Origin: Haberlea rhodopensis
Lineage: Eukaryota; Streptophyta; Magnoliopsida; Lamiales; Gesneriaceae
Length of the DNA stretch: 64,000 nucleotides
Reading direction: 5' to 3'
Assembly (NCBI GenBank): GCA_907163345.1
Contig: CAJQUN010000007.1
Span: 6,400,582 to 6,464,581, forward strand
In this document: positions 12,699 to 24,100 of the stretch, piece after piece
Position numbering within the stretch: the first letter of the stretch is position 1
Layout: every line of letters begins with the position of its first letter
Notes under the pieces: generated by a model
Database searches by the model: none
Told to the model about the DNA's origin: nothing
What the model saw: the letters and a program-made list of their open reading frames with translations, nothing else
Position numbers and translations under genes: made by a program

Positions 12699-14129
12699 TT
12701 GATCCAAGACAAAAAGGGGACTGAAAACACCGTAGCGGACCACTTGAGTCGTCTATCACACATCGATGATGAACTTTTCCTAAAAGAAGAATTTCCTGAC
12801 GAGCACATTTTCTCCATTCATGCGAAATTCCCATGGTACGCTGACATTGTTAATTATTTGGCCACTAATCAATTTCCTGCTGATATATCTAGGGCCAAGA
12901 AAGCGAAGATCAAAAGTGATGCTAAGTACTACGTCTGGGACTACCCATATCATTGGAAGCACTATGCAAACCAAGTCATTAGGCGATGCATCCCTGACAA
13001 TGAGGTAATTTCAATACTTAAATTTTACCATGCTTATGCATGTGGAGGACACTTTGGAGTCAAGAGGACTTCAAGAAAAGTACTTGAATGTGGTTTTTTC
13101 TGGCCATCCCTGTTCCGAGACACACATACTTTTTGCAAGTCATGCACTGAATGCCAAAAGATAGGTACCATTTCTCAACGCAAGGAGATGCCCCAACAAC
13201 CCATACTCATTTGTGAATTTTTTGACGTATGGGGCATGGATTTCATGGGACCTTTTCCTATCTCTTATGGTAATATATATATTTTGCTTGTAGTCGACTA
13301 TGTTTCAAAATGGGTGGAAGCCATAGCCACCCGGACTAATGACTCTATCGTAGTTGTAGGATTCTTGAAACACAACATTTTCTCTAGGTTTGGAATCCTA
13401 AGGGCAATCATCAGTGACAGAGGTACTCATTTTTGCAATAGGACGGTGGTAAGTTCGCTGAAGAAATATCATGTAACACATAAGGTTTCCACTGTCTACC
13501 ACCCTCAAACAAATGGTCAAGCCAAAGTGTTCAATCGAGAGGTCAAATCCATCTTAGAGAAGACTGTAAACCCTACGAGGAAAGATTGGAGCTTACGTTT
13601 GGACGATGCCCTTTGGGCGTATCGCACAGCATATAAGACACCCATATGTATGTCTCCTTTTCGATTATTCTTTGGAAAACCATGCCATCTTCCTGTAGAA
13701 TTGGAGCATAGGGTCTACTGGGCTATCAAGAAATTGAACATGAAGCTGGATGTAAGTGGTGAGCATAGGAAGTTGCAGCTATAAGAATTGGAAGAGATCG
13801 GAAATGATGCGTATGCAAGTTCAAAAATTTATAAAGAGAAGACAAAGGAATGTCATGATAAGATGATCTCGAGAAGGACATTCGAAGTTGGTCAAAAAGT
13901 CATACTCTATCACTCACGTGTTTGACTCTTTCTGGGTAAGTTACGTTCTAAATGGAATGGGCTTTATCTAGTTACCAATGTTTCTTCTTCTGGTGTAGTG
14001 GAAATTCAAAGCTCACACACAAAGAAGAAATTCACGATGAATGACCATCGACTGAAACACTATTACGAGGGAATGCAAGATGAGGGAGCAATTAAATTGG
14101 CACTCAAAGACCCACCTGGGGTCGACTGA
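12699..14129 (+). pseudogene. Athila-type integrase, nearly full but interrupted
   Basis: Integrase inserts the cDNA into host DNA. The open part (12699-13784, 361 codons) shows an HHCC zinc finger (H..GGHFGVKRT ... CKSCTECQKIG), then catalytic positions in WGMDFMGPF, ISDRGTHFCN and NREVKSILE, consistent with D,D35E. In the same frame after the TAA at 13782-13784 the C-terminal region continues (ELEEIGNDAYASSKIYKEKT) with a second stop near 13922, to about 14129. A frameshift near 12690 separates it from RNase H. The following sequence (cgacgttaaac ... gggaggcaaccca, about 14155-14200) is a conserved non-coding signature I associate with Athila elements. Confidence 0.8.
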
Positions 14130-15399
14130 TCATGAAGGACTGGAATCGGGCCACCGACGTTAAACAGAGGCCCTGCTTGGGAGGCAACCCAAGGGAAGTT
14201 AGTTTTATTTTTCATTTTTAATTTTTTTTAACTGTTTTGTTAGTTTAATTTCTCTCTTCATGCAATTTTGGCTTACATTGGGGACAATGTAAGATTTAAG
14301 TATGGGGGAGGGATTAGTGGTGTGTATGGGGGAGGGATTAGTGGTGTGTTATTGTTTTCTTATTATAAAAAAAAAATTGAAAGATTTGAATTTTTTTAGC
14401 TCATAGTTTGTAATGAACACATGCTTAGAATCACTAGCCCATGATGAAACATAATTAAGGACATGCATGTTTTTTAGCATAGGTGAATTGTTAAAATTGA
14501 AACACTTTGAACTCTATCGCAAAGTGTGCTTTGACTTAGTATTGAATATTTTAAGCACGAATCCGTCATGACTTGTGAAGTGTGTATAGCTTAGTGAAGA
14601 TTGTGTGAATTTTGTGATAGTCTTAAGAAGTCTCTAATACATGCTAGAACTTAACTACATGCTCTTTGAGGCGTATGTCTAGACTACTTGCGAACATGAA
14701 ATTGCTATAGGCAATCTTTGATGTGTTTGAGCCTTTCAAGCCTACCATGTAAAGAAAATCAATCAATAGCACCCTTTTTGAGCCTTAATGCAAAGAATGG
14801 TTGTATGCTAAGCACACAAACAACCCCAATTCGACATTCTTTGACTAGCTTGTCATCATTCCCTAATAAGCCTAATTATGAATTCTATCCATACCCTTTG
14901 AAGGGAGTATGATGTGTTTCATTCACATGCACTTATGTTATCAATGATTCATATATGTTTTGTGAGCTTTATTGTCAAAAGAGTGAAATGCATGAAAGAA
15001 AATGGGATGCCTTGAAAAAACTTTGATAAAAATATGACTCCAAGGGGAGCCAAGGCACAGAAGAAGAAAAGTGTTGAAATAAACCTTGAAAAAATATACA
15101 AGGTGTGAAAAAGAACAAAATTGAAAAATTCATGCAAGAAGAGAAGCTAATTATTGTGCATATCACCATACTCTCTTGATTGATGCATCTTTTCCCTTTC
15201 TTTCATAAGCTAATACCTAGGCCAAGCAACAAGCTAATAAAGACCTACTTGATTTGTGTTGCAAAGTGGCTAAGATAGTGGAGAAGAGTGTGCAAGTGAG
15301 CTTATACTTGTATTGGTGTACAACTTGAACTATTGTAGGTTTACATTTGTTGGATCTATAATTTGTATATGACATTTGTTTATGACCACGCACGCACGT
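14130..15399 (+). other. Athila post-pol non-coding region (X-derived copy)
   Basis: There is no ORF of note. At 14301-14348 a 24-bp polypurine-rich unit (tatgggggagggattagtgg plus tgtg) occurs twice in tandem, after an acaatgtaag motif. This is the internal polypurine signature that often follows pol in these elements. From 14390 the sequence is homologous to 16877-17100 plus 19560-20300 and to 2300-3200. It stops at 15399 against an LTR without the expected terminal polypurine tract. Related copies have roughly 200 bp more here. Confidence 0.65.
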
Positions 15400-15591
15400 T
15401 GATAAGGTTGAATATACGTGTATGTTTGCAATGGTATGTATATATTTTCGTGTTGATTCCTGGATGATGTTACACTTTTTGGTGTTTATTTGTTTGTTTC
15501 AGGAATCTAGGTGGAAAGTGGAAGAATTAAGCTAGAAGGAAGAAAACGGATCAAACCGAGGCAAGAATTGAAGAATTTGGAATCTGACATA

Positions 15592-15842
15592 ACCGATCGA
15601 TCGGACGAGGAGCGCGATCGATCGAAGGAGACAGAGTTTTGGCCAACAAGAAAAAGAGGAGCTCGATCGATTGAAAGATTATGCTCGATCGATCGAGCAT
15701 GGCAGAGAATTATCAAGTGAGATTGAAGAAAGCTCGATCGATCGGAAGATTATGCTCGATCGATCGAGCGTGGTAGAAGAATTCTTGGATGAGAAAAGAG
15801 AAAGCTCGATCAATCGAGACAATTTTACCGATCGATCGAGCA
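15592..15842. repeat. GATCGATC palindrome array in LTR X
   Basis: Eight units, mainly (G)CTCGATCGATCGAG(C), some ACCGATCGATCGG, two with a single mismatch in the core (gatcgatt, gatcaatc). The array ends about 73 bp before the TATA-like ctataaataagg. Confidence 0.9.
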
Positions 15843-15913
15843 ACAGAATTTTCAGAAAAGAAAAGACTTGATTGAGTTTGATCTATTGGGAACACTTCCA
15901 TCCGCCTCCTCTT

Positions 15914-15925
15914 CTATAAATAAGG
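15914..15925 (+). promoter_or_regulatory. Candidate TATA box of LTR X
   Basis: The sequence ctataaataagg is a good plant TATA match in mid-LTR, at the spacing after the array also seen in A1, A2 and both Y LTRs. The assignment is inferred. Confidence 0.55.
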
Positions 15926-17106
15926 GACCTAGGGCACGAATTGAAGAGAACCAAGATCATATCATACACCATATATCAGCCTCCCTTCATCCTCCAACAT
16001 CCATACAAATTAAGAGAAAAAGCCTTTGAAGTTCAAGGAAGGAAGCAAGGGAAGAAGTAGCGTTTCAACGCACGGATTCAACCCCTACGTTAACGTACTT
16101 CTAAACTGTATTTATTTTGATTTTGAATTTATTGATTTTTATGAGGTTGAGAAACAATTATTCATCATGTTAGTTTGATTTGAAAACATAAAATAAGTTT
16201 ATTTTATCAAGGTTAGGGAAGATTGTGATTGAGTTATTGATTTGAATGTTGTTTGAGTGGATTAATTCTTTTGTACATGATTTATACTCTTAATGCTATC
16301 AAAGCCTTGCTACCTTTGATTGATTTGTGAATTATAATTGAGATCGAGAGATAAAATTATAATACACTATAATAATTCATGTTGTATGTTAAAGAATTAG
16401 ATCGAGAGATTAAATCACATACGTGATCACTTTGAATTGAAAGATTTAAAGTTAACGGTTTTCATCGAGATCTATTCAATATTAAAATTGGTTTAAGTGA
16501 ACGAGAGTTACTTGTTTAGATTTAATATTAGTTTCAATATAGCTTGAGAAAGTATATTGATTATATTAGGGAATCCGTCACCTTAAGAGTTAATTGGTTA
16601 TTAATTGTTTTTACAAACAAATCATTGACGATAACACAAGTGAACCGACATCTTGATAAATTTCTCGAGTGGAATTCCTTCACATCTTCAAAGGAGTTGT
16701 TTTAATTTTAAGTTTTTAGTTCAATTAGATAATTATTCATATATTTCGTAGGCTAATTATAATTTTTCTAATTTTATTTGGTATTTATATGTTAGTCCCT
16801 GTGGGTACGACATCCCTATTTCTAAATCACTATACTAAAACTTGACACCGTGCACTTGCGGTCTAAAATCGCTACATGCTTATAGTTAGTAATGAACACA
16901 TGCTTAGAATCACTAGCCCATGATGAGACCTAATGATGTCATGCATGCTTTTGAACATAGGTGAATGTTAACCTTGGAACACTTTGAACTCTAATGCAAA
17001 GTGTGCTTAGACTTAGTAATTGAATATTTTGAGCACGATATTGTCATGACTTGTGAAGTGTGCATAGCTTAGTGAAGATTGTGTGAATTTTGTGATAGTC
17101 TTAAAA

Positions 17107-19559
17107 TGTGATGACCAGAGATTAGGGATGTTAATCCCGGAGTGTTAATAACCCGTAAAGTTGTTTTACGTGACAATTGGAGTTTAATCGAGATGTTGGG
17201 CCTTCTGGGCTCGTCTATTTGAGTAGTTGGGATCGTTGGATCCCGAGGTTGAGATCGTATTCTCATTTCGGTGAAAACCTGTGAGTTGGGTTTTTAGTGT
17301 GACTCGGAATCTCGGGTGCTTGGTGTGAGCACCGGTAGGGGGTTTTTGAGTTAGAGAGAGAGTTTTTGAAAACAGATGATTTTTAATGAATCATGATGTA
17401 TTTGTGGGACTATTAGTATTTCGGGGTATTTTTGCTATAAATACCAGTTGAACCCGAGGTTTTAATTATCGGAACCATTTCAGCACCTCGTTTCTCTCTC
17501 CTCGCGCGCGGCCCATTCCCGATCCCCTTTGACCCCCGCGCACAAAAGGCCTCCGTCCGTCGCCGTTCGGCGCGTGCCACCCGCCGTTGGATTCGTCTCT
17601 TCCAGGCGCTCCTACCCATACCATCAATTTGAAGTTTGGTCGCGATTTGAGCTCGGATTTCTGCAGAAAGCGTAGGTTCGAAAACTGGAGTTCATCCGAT
17701 TTTTGGGGCTCGATTTTGGTATGTTTTTGGTACGATTATTCTGATGTTTTTGGGGCGTTTTTGAGCTGTTTTTGAGTCGATGATTTCAGACTTTTTGGTT
17801 CGAAAATATTTGTTGCATTTGGTTCGAATTTCAGCCCTATTTTCGTGAGTTAGGGTTCGAAAAATTGGGGCTTTTGACAAGGAGTGATGATTCTTGTTAG
17901 TAATTGATTAATTCATGTTTTAGATGCATTATGATGCTTGATTGTGTTCGAAATTGAGGAATTGGATTCGAATTTAGGGCTTTGAATTCGAATTTTGGGG
18001 GTTTTGGCATGTGGGGCGATTATTCATGTTGTTGATTGATTAATTCATGTTTAGATGAATTATGGTATTTAATTGGGTTCGATTTGTGTTGTGAAGGTTC
18101 GAAAATTTGTGGTTAATTCTTGAGCAATTTTCGATATTGGTTTATTGTCGTGTGTTGACAATATTTTTGAGGGTTATGGGTGTGCTTGAGCATGGGTTGC
18201 ATGTTCGTAATTAATTGTGAATTAATTTATCGTGTTAGCACATCGTTCCTCGGAGCATGGAACTCGAGCAAGGTTTGGCTCGGACTTCGGAGATTTAAGG
18301 TACGTGCGACGTACGAGCATTACTTTATATGAGAGCATTTGTGAAATGCATAATGTATATTGACTTCATCGATGGTTGTGCGCATGGCTATATTTATGTG
18401 TTGATATATATGGGGTACTGGGCCTATATGACTATTGTACGGCATTTGAGATGCCTGAGAATGATCGTGGGATCATGTACTCATTATAAGACATGTGAGA
18501 TGTCTAGGTATAATGGAAAATTGGTAAAATAAATGCTAGGCATTTGAGCTATCTATGATTGATAGCGAAATTGAGAAATCAGTACTAGATATTGAGATAT
18601 CTATATTTGTATGTATAATGAACTTGGAATCATTGATTATTGATACTTGAGAATCAGGCATGCTATGAGTTAAATCAATGTGTTGATTTACTGATTTATG
18701 AGATTTGATGAGTTTGATGATTGTGAGAACAGGGACAGTACACGGAATCCCGGATGAGGATGTTGCCATCCAGGGAGTATCATTTAAAATTCATTAATAT
18801 TTACTTGTGTTGTAAATTATGAATTTCATTATTGTGATTATGAGATTTTGTGTATTGGTATGCTCACCTCGTTGGGGGCTGTCTCTGTTGGGGCAGGTGA
18901 ACAGGTGCATCGATGGCTATGGAGCTGGGCTCGAGCTGTTGATTGGATGCACTCACAGGATCGTGGTACCAGGGCTTGATGGAGCACGGTATCGTATAGA
19001 GTACTTATATACACCCGGGGTTTATATACACATTTATGATGCTCGCTTGTGAGCATGGATATTCTTGTATATGGGTTGTATATAAAGGCATGAGCCTTTC
19101 TCTCTTTCATTATATGTTGCATGCAATTGTGGTAGAATTGCTAATGATATGAGAGTCGTTAGTGTATTATGTGGGTGTTGAAACCCACTTTTGTCGTCTT
19201 ATGTGTGGTGTCTTCCCTGGCTGGGAATTTACTTTGTGTTCAGTATTCTGTTGGGTATTGTGTATTCCCTGGCCGGGAATTATATTATATGATGTGCTTT
19301 TGTTTTGGGATAGCTCAATTTACGGGGAGACTCTGCCCAATTTTTATAAAAGTCCACAATGTGAAAAGTGGCAAAATGGGGATGGTAATGGGCAACTCTA
19401 TGAGTCTATATGTTAGTAGAGATGATCTTATAACCTTGAATATTAAAGGAATTTTGTAAGCATCATTTGAGCTTCCCGATTGACTTTTTATTGAAAGCAT
19501 GTGCCACACATAATGGTTAATACACTAATTAAGGGTTAAGGGCACGGGGGGTCCTTACA
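17107..19559 (+). mobile_element. Solo Tekay-type LTR (b) with TSD taaaa
   Basis: It runs from TGTGATGACC to GGTCCTTACA and is flanked by taaaa at 17102-17106 and 19560-19564. Removing it restores the sequence shared with 14615-14640. It has no internal region, so it arose by LTR-LTR recombination. A TATA box (ctataaatac) lies at 17435-17444. Unlike the related LTRs at 143 and 37704 it has no GATCGATC array. The ORFs inside it are not supported as genes. Confidence 0.9.
17435..17444 (+). promoter_or_regulatory. Candidate TATA box of solo LTR b
   Basis: The sequence ctataaatac lies about 330 bp into the LTR. The related LTR at 37704 has gctatatatacc at nearly the same offset (38007-38018). 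Confidence 0.55.
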
Positions 19560-20512
19560 TAAAAAGTCTCTAATACATGCTAGAACTTAACTACATGCTC
19601 TTTGAGGCGTATGTCTAGACTACTTGCGAACATGAAAGTGATATATGCGATCTTTGATGAGTTTGAGCCTTTCAAGCCTACCATGTAAACAAAATCATCC
19701 CTAGTACCTAGTTTGAGCTTTAATGCAAAAATAATGGTTGTATGCTAAGCATACTAAAGACCCCATTCAACATTCCTTGACTAGCTTATCATCCTTCCCT
19801 AATGAGCCTAAATATGATTTTAATACATACCTTTGAAGGGAGTATGATGTGTTTCATTCACATGCACTTATGTTATCATCAAATCATTTATTTGTGAGCT
19901 TCATTGTCAAAAGAATGAGATGCATGAAAGAAAAGTGATGCCTTGAGAAAATTGCTAAAAATATAACTCCTAGGGGAGCCAAGGCTTAGAAGAAAAAAGT
20001 TGATTAAACCTTAAAAAATTACACAAGGTTGGAAAAAGTCATGCAATGAGAGAAGTTTATATTGTGCATATCACTCTCTTGTTTGATGCATCTTTACCCT
20101 TTCTTTCACAAGCCAATACCTAGGCCAAGCTACAAGCTAATAAAGACCTACTTGATTTGTGTTTTCAAAGTGGCTAAGATAGTTGAGAATAGTGTGCAAG
20201 TGAGCTTATACTTGCGTTAGTGTATGACTTAAGCTATTGTAGGATTTGCATCTATTGGATCAATAACTTGTACATGACACTTGTTTATGACCACACACGC
20301 ATGTTCACTGCTTTGTTGGGTATGAAATGTTTAGGGATTGAACTTGTTTCACTGTTAACTTTTCACCGCCTTTCATTACTATGCATGTTTATAATTGTTG
20401 AGGCATAAAAGTGAGGACAAGTAAGCTTGTTATGATGCTATGAGCCAAACAAAAATATTTTAGTTTTGTCTGATGAACTCGAGGTCGAGTAAAGATTAAG
20501 TATGCGGGAGTT

Positions 20513-21969
20513 TGATGTGACTAGAAATAGACACACTATTGTGCTTAATTGTCTAGGATTTGGTATGTTTTGATGGATAATTTAATACATATGCTACATA
20601 ATCGTATATTTGTGTAAATGTAGGTGAAATCGAAGAAATCAAGCTAAAAAGACAAATAAAGATCAAGAAAAGCTTTGGAGATGATAAGAACTCAAGGTAG
20701 ATCAAGAAAAGGACTTAAAATGTAATTTTGGAGAAGACATTGATCGCTTGGAAGAGGAGATCGATCGCCTTTGAACAAAAAATTGAGCAACAAATTATGT
20801 GAGTCAGCGATCGATCGGTACATTGGAATGATAGATCGCCAAAGTCTACTGGAGCCAAGCGACCGATCGGTAGAAAGAGGGGATCGATCACCCAAAAAAT
20901 TTCGCGGAAAAAATAAAGCTAGCGATCGATCGCTAGCTTGTAGCGTTCGATCGCCAGCAGAGTTTTGGAAACTTTGGAATCTTGATTTCTTTCCTTCCTA
21001 CATGGACTCTAACCTACTCCATCAGCCTCCCTATACATATATGCACGAAATATCGACCTAAAAATCATCTAGATAGTTAGGGTAGAGTAGTTTAGGCTAT
21101 CAATTTTGTTGAAGACGGCTACGAAGATCGAAACGAATGCGGGATTGACACCTCGACGAGCGGAGATCGGATTAGTTTTCTTTCCTTTGTTTTTATTTAT
21201 CGTTTTGTTTTAATTTTGTGTAGCTAGTTTTAATTATTGGTTGAGGAAGATGAATCCTTGGATTTTATCTATCTTGGGGAGATTCTTATGCTTTTGTTTA
21301 TCGATTTTATTGAATATCAATTTTTTTTCTGATTTTATTGATATGATTTATATTTGTTTATTGCATTGACAACCTAATAACTTGCATGCAAGCTAATGCT
21401 ACATTTGATAATTGTTTGATTAATCAAATTTACGAAGCAACTAAGATTGATAATTGCCTGTTGTTGGTGTTATTAAATTCTTAGGGAAAATCATTGACTA
21501 AATTTATATAAACCACTTGTGTTTATATTATCTAGATTCATCGCTCACTAGTTTTGAATGGTGTCATATATTAATCTTGAACATGCATATAGAGATTGAT
21601 TGATTGATGAAAGTTAAATTAGGGAGCTTGGACTAATTGACTATGAAAAAGGTGATGGAGGAATTAGATTTACAATTGATGAATATTCAAATAAAATCGA
21701 GTCTTTTGTGAAAAGATGAATAGATGATAATATCCAAGGTAGAGTCGACTGATACCAAGAATCGCTTTAATTAGTTCAATCGTTAGTTTTTAATGTTAAT
21801 TAGTACAATTCACTCAAAACCCCATCTTTAATTTATTGTTTTGATTTTCATTAACACAAGAATTCACACCACCTCGTGGAATCGATCTCTACTCACACTA
21901 CTACATTATTGTTATCAATCTTGAGGATAGAGTGTGGTTAATTTGGGCATACACGATAAACGCACACCA
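20513..21969 (+). repeat. Athila-type 3' LTR (Y)
   Basis: It starts TGATGTGACTAG and ends near gcacacca. It is alignable over its length with 7766-9194 but with many substitutions and indels. The palindrome array has different arms. A TATA-like ctatacatat lies at 21031-21040. Confidence 0.75.
20740..20954. repeat. GATCGATC palindrome array in LTR Y (3')
   Basis: About eight units, mainly AGCGATCGATCGCT or AGCGATCGATCGGT, several decayed by one base (ttgatcgc, gatagatcgcc, gcgaccgatcgg, gcgttcgatcgcc). It ends 77 bp before ctatacatat. Confidence 0.85.
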
Positions 21970-21987
21970 AGCTACACATCTCATCAT

Positions 21988-23407
21988 TGATAAGTACGCT
22001 TGTGCACTTATTATTTCTTTGCTTTTGTTTAAATTGTTGTTGTTTTTCGATCACGATTATGCTTTTTTGTGTCTGTTTTTGTGTTTTACAAGGATTAGTA
22101 CTATGAGATGAAAAGGGCATGAAATGATGACTAGAAAAAGAAAAGAACATACAACAATGATTCAAGGGCGAGAGAAGATGACAAAGGTGAAGAATCAATT
22201 TTCAAGAAGTGTGAGCATGGGCCTCAACGCGGCATACCATTATTGATCCATCGCCGTTGTGAAGAAAAGGGCGTGAAAGTTGCAACCAATACCAGCTCCC
22301 AGCACCGAACAAAGGCAATAATCAATCCCATTGAGAAGAAAATGTATGAAAGTGGCGATTGATCTCTATAAATGTCAGCTCCCTAGAAACGAGGACAGAT
22401 GGTTTCTTAGATAACACATGCCCCGGTGCTACTTGAAGATGGCGATCGATTGCCAATAATGAAAGAATTCCAAAAAGTTGAAACACTCACGGTGATCGAT
22501 CGCCGCGTACCAGCGCCCTAGCACCACTTGACTTTTTTCCCATTAAGATTTAACAGCCAGGGTTAAGAGGTGGCTCTAAGCTATTTTCTAGGGACTTTGG
22601 ACATAACTAAGAGGGCATATTGAGAGGGCGGCTACACTTCCAAGGGCAAATATTACATCACGAGACGGAGGCGCTTCATTTGGAGACGGAGATTCGCACT
22701 TCATATTGCTTTGTATCTCTAACTCTTAATCGTTTATGAGTTATTCAAACATGTCTGTGTGTTTTGTTAATTCTAGGATGAAGTTATCCCTTATTTCTTG
22801 GGGAACTACGTAGTTTGATTGTATATTTTGTTTTGGATTGATTGATTTACATATTAGGATTTATCGTTTGTTTATTAATGTTTTCTTGCTTTGAATGCGA
22901 TTTAATTGATTGACCATTGATTGAATTGTCATATTTATTTATAATCTAACACTCGGGAGAGAGGACTGTGAATAGGGCATAGGGAAATACATCGTGGGTG
23001 CTTATATCGTCAACAAGCGTATAACTCCATTGAATCTTTTGTTTAATATTTAATCTTTGATAGAGATATCAATGTTGATATTGAATGATAACTTCTATTA
23101 TCACTTGGGAATGGTGTAGGAAACATCTGGCTAATAAATTAGATAAATCTATGATTGATTATAAGAAACATAGTTGATAATCAAGTGAAAAACATATAGG
23201 ATCCATCAAATAATTAATCCTCTTGAATTGTGCAATTGTCAGTTTATGTTATTTGACAGACAACAACTCTACTCGATTTCTAAACCGGACTAAGATTAGT
23301 CTAGTACAGTATTCAGCTTAAAACTATGTACTAGTCCTCGTGGGTTCGACATCCGTATTCATAACCATGCTAAAACTTGATATTATACGCTTGTGATACA
23401 TTCTACA
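21988..23407 (+). repeat. Isolated Athila-type LTR (Z)
   Basis: It starts TGATAAGTACGC and ends attctaca, with the terminal block (tgggttcgacatccgt ... aaaacttgat) shared with LTRs X and A2. It has neither a PPT before it nor a PBS after it. I found no matching TSD, so it is a solo or truncated LTR. Array units are at 22441-22454 (ggcgatcgattgcc) and 22492-22506 (ggtgatcgatcgccg). The last ends about 75 bp before a decayed TATA-like ctattttcta (22581-22590). Confidence 0.65.
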
Positions 23408-23845
23408 CGCAACACTAACTACTAAGGAGGAAGGAGGAGGGGAAAGAGACGAAGCTCATTCCCCTATTATTGGTCGATCTCCTTTTCTGAAGAATCAACA
23501 GTATTGCCCGAGGAAGTAGATATACTCGATTTAGTAGCTGAAGAACGCTAGAGAAAGAATATTTTCATGTTGGATATTGCTAGCTGAAAGTAGTGAAAAT
23601 GAAGGGGTTGACGTGTATTTAAAGGACAAGGTGCGAACAGTCTGGTGATCATCGTCGTTGAATTGAAATCAAATGGATGATTGTAGACCAGCCTCAATAA
23701 ACCAAAAAATTCGTTTGAATTCAGGTGGGAACTTCAGGCGGGAAAAAAGAGCATGATAAAACCCTGAGTAGCCCTATGTCTTAAATTTTACCCGAAATGG
23801 ATAAACCAAGACCTCAACACTGATCGGCTTGCTTTACTTCAAGGG
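23408..23845 (-). repeat. Inverted copy of the W leader and gag start
   Basis: The reverse complement of 23408-23745 matches 5812-6190, including the region of the putative start codon (tactcgatttagtagctgaag here). The next stretch to 23845 contains ttaaattttaccc, an inverted echo of the W LTR start. It sits head-on against W2, which is in the opposite (plus) orientation. No open frame remains. Confidence 0.6.
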
Positions 23846-24100
23846 TGTGAGGTAATGTTATAGAATAATCAGTGACTCGGGTAAAATTCAAGTTGTCCCG
23901 ATTTTCACGGAATAAGCTGCACACGTCATTGCCGAGCAGGGTAAAATCGGGCCGAGCAGATGTGTCCTTGGCTCCATGTGGTCTTTCGTAACTATTGGTC
24001 AAACACGAAGAGTTAACACATGCATTAATAGTGAGCAATGTGTGCGGATTTTTCGGACACGTTGTGAGCTTATCGTGCTGAGGTGGTGGGCATATCATTC

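Larger units (their letters stand above)
15400..16876 (+). repeat. Athila-type LTR X inside element Y
   Basis: It starts TGATAAGGTTG and ends aaaatcgctaca. It belongs to the subfamily of LTRs A1 and A2 (shared tatactaaaacttgacacc and tgcacttgcgg), not to that of LTR Y. There is no PBS after it and no PPT before it. The flanks cacgt and tgctt do not match, so it is not a clean solo LTR. It fits best as the 3' LTR of a second element whose 5' part was deleted. Confidence 0.7.
16877..20512 (+). other. Element Y post-pol region and polypurine tract, split by a solo LTR
   Basis: 16877-17106 and 19560-20512 form one non-coding region homologous to 14399-15399. It continues further, to a terminal motif (gaggacaagtaagc at about 20412, then aagtatgcgggagttt at about 20497-20512) that serves as the polypurine tract before the 3' LTR. 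The interruption is the solo LTR at 17107-19559. Confidence 0.7.
7766..21969 (+). mobile_element. Athila-type Ty3/gypsy element Y, probably chimeric
   Basis: It has a 5' LTR (7766-9194), tRNA-Asp-type PBS (9200-9217), broken gag-pro-RT-RH-INT (9288-14129), a non-coding post-pol region, a polypurine tract (20495-20512) and a 3' LTR (20513-21969). The flanks aagcc (7761-7765) and aagct (about 21969-21973) match at four of five bases. Inside it are a foreign Athila LTR (15400-16876) and a solo Tekay-type LTR (17107-19559). The two outer LTRs are homologous but clearly diverged, above all in the palindrome array. The element is therefore either old or a recombinant of two subfamilies. Confidence 0.7.

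Noticed and set aside
15395..16881. LTR X as a clean solo LTR
   Set aside because: Flanking pentamers cacgt and tgctt do not match, and the sequences on the two sides are not contiguous in related copies.
17413..19509. Several 60-96 codon ORFs in solo LTR b
   Set aside because: No domain, scattered on both strands within an LTR bounded by TSDs.
7761..21973. A perfect TSD for Athila element Y
   Set aside because: Flanks aagcc and aagct differ by one base and the exact LTR end is ambiguous, so it is reported only as a near match.
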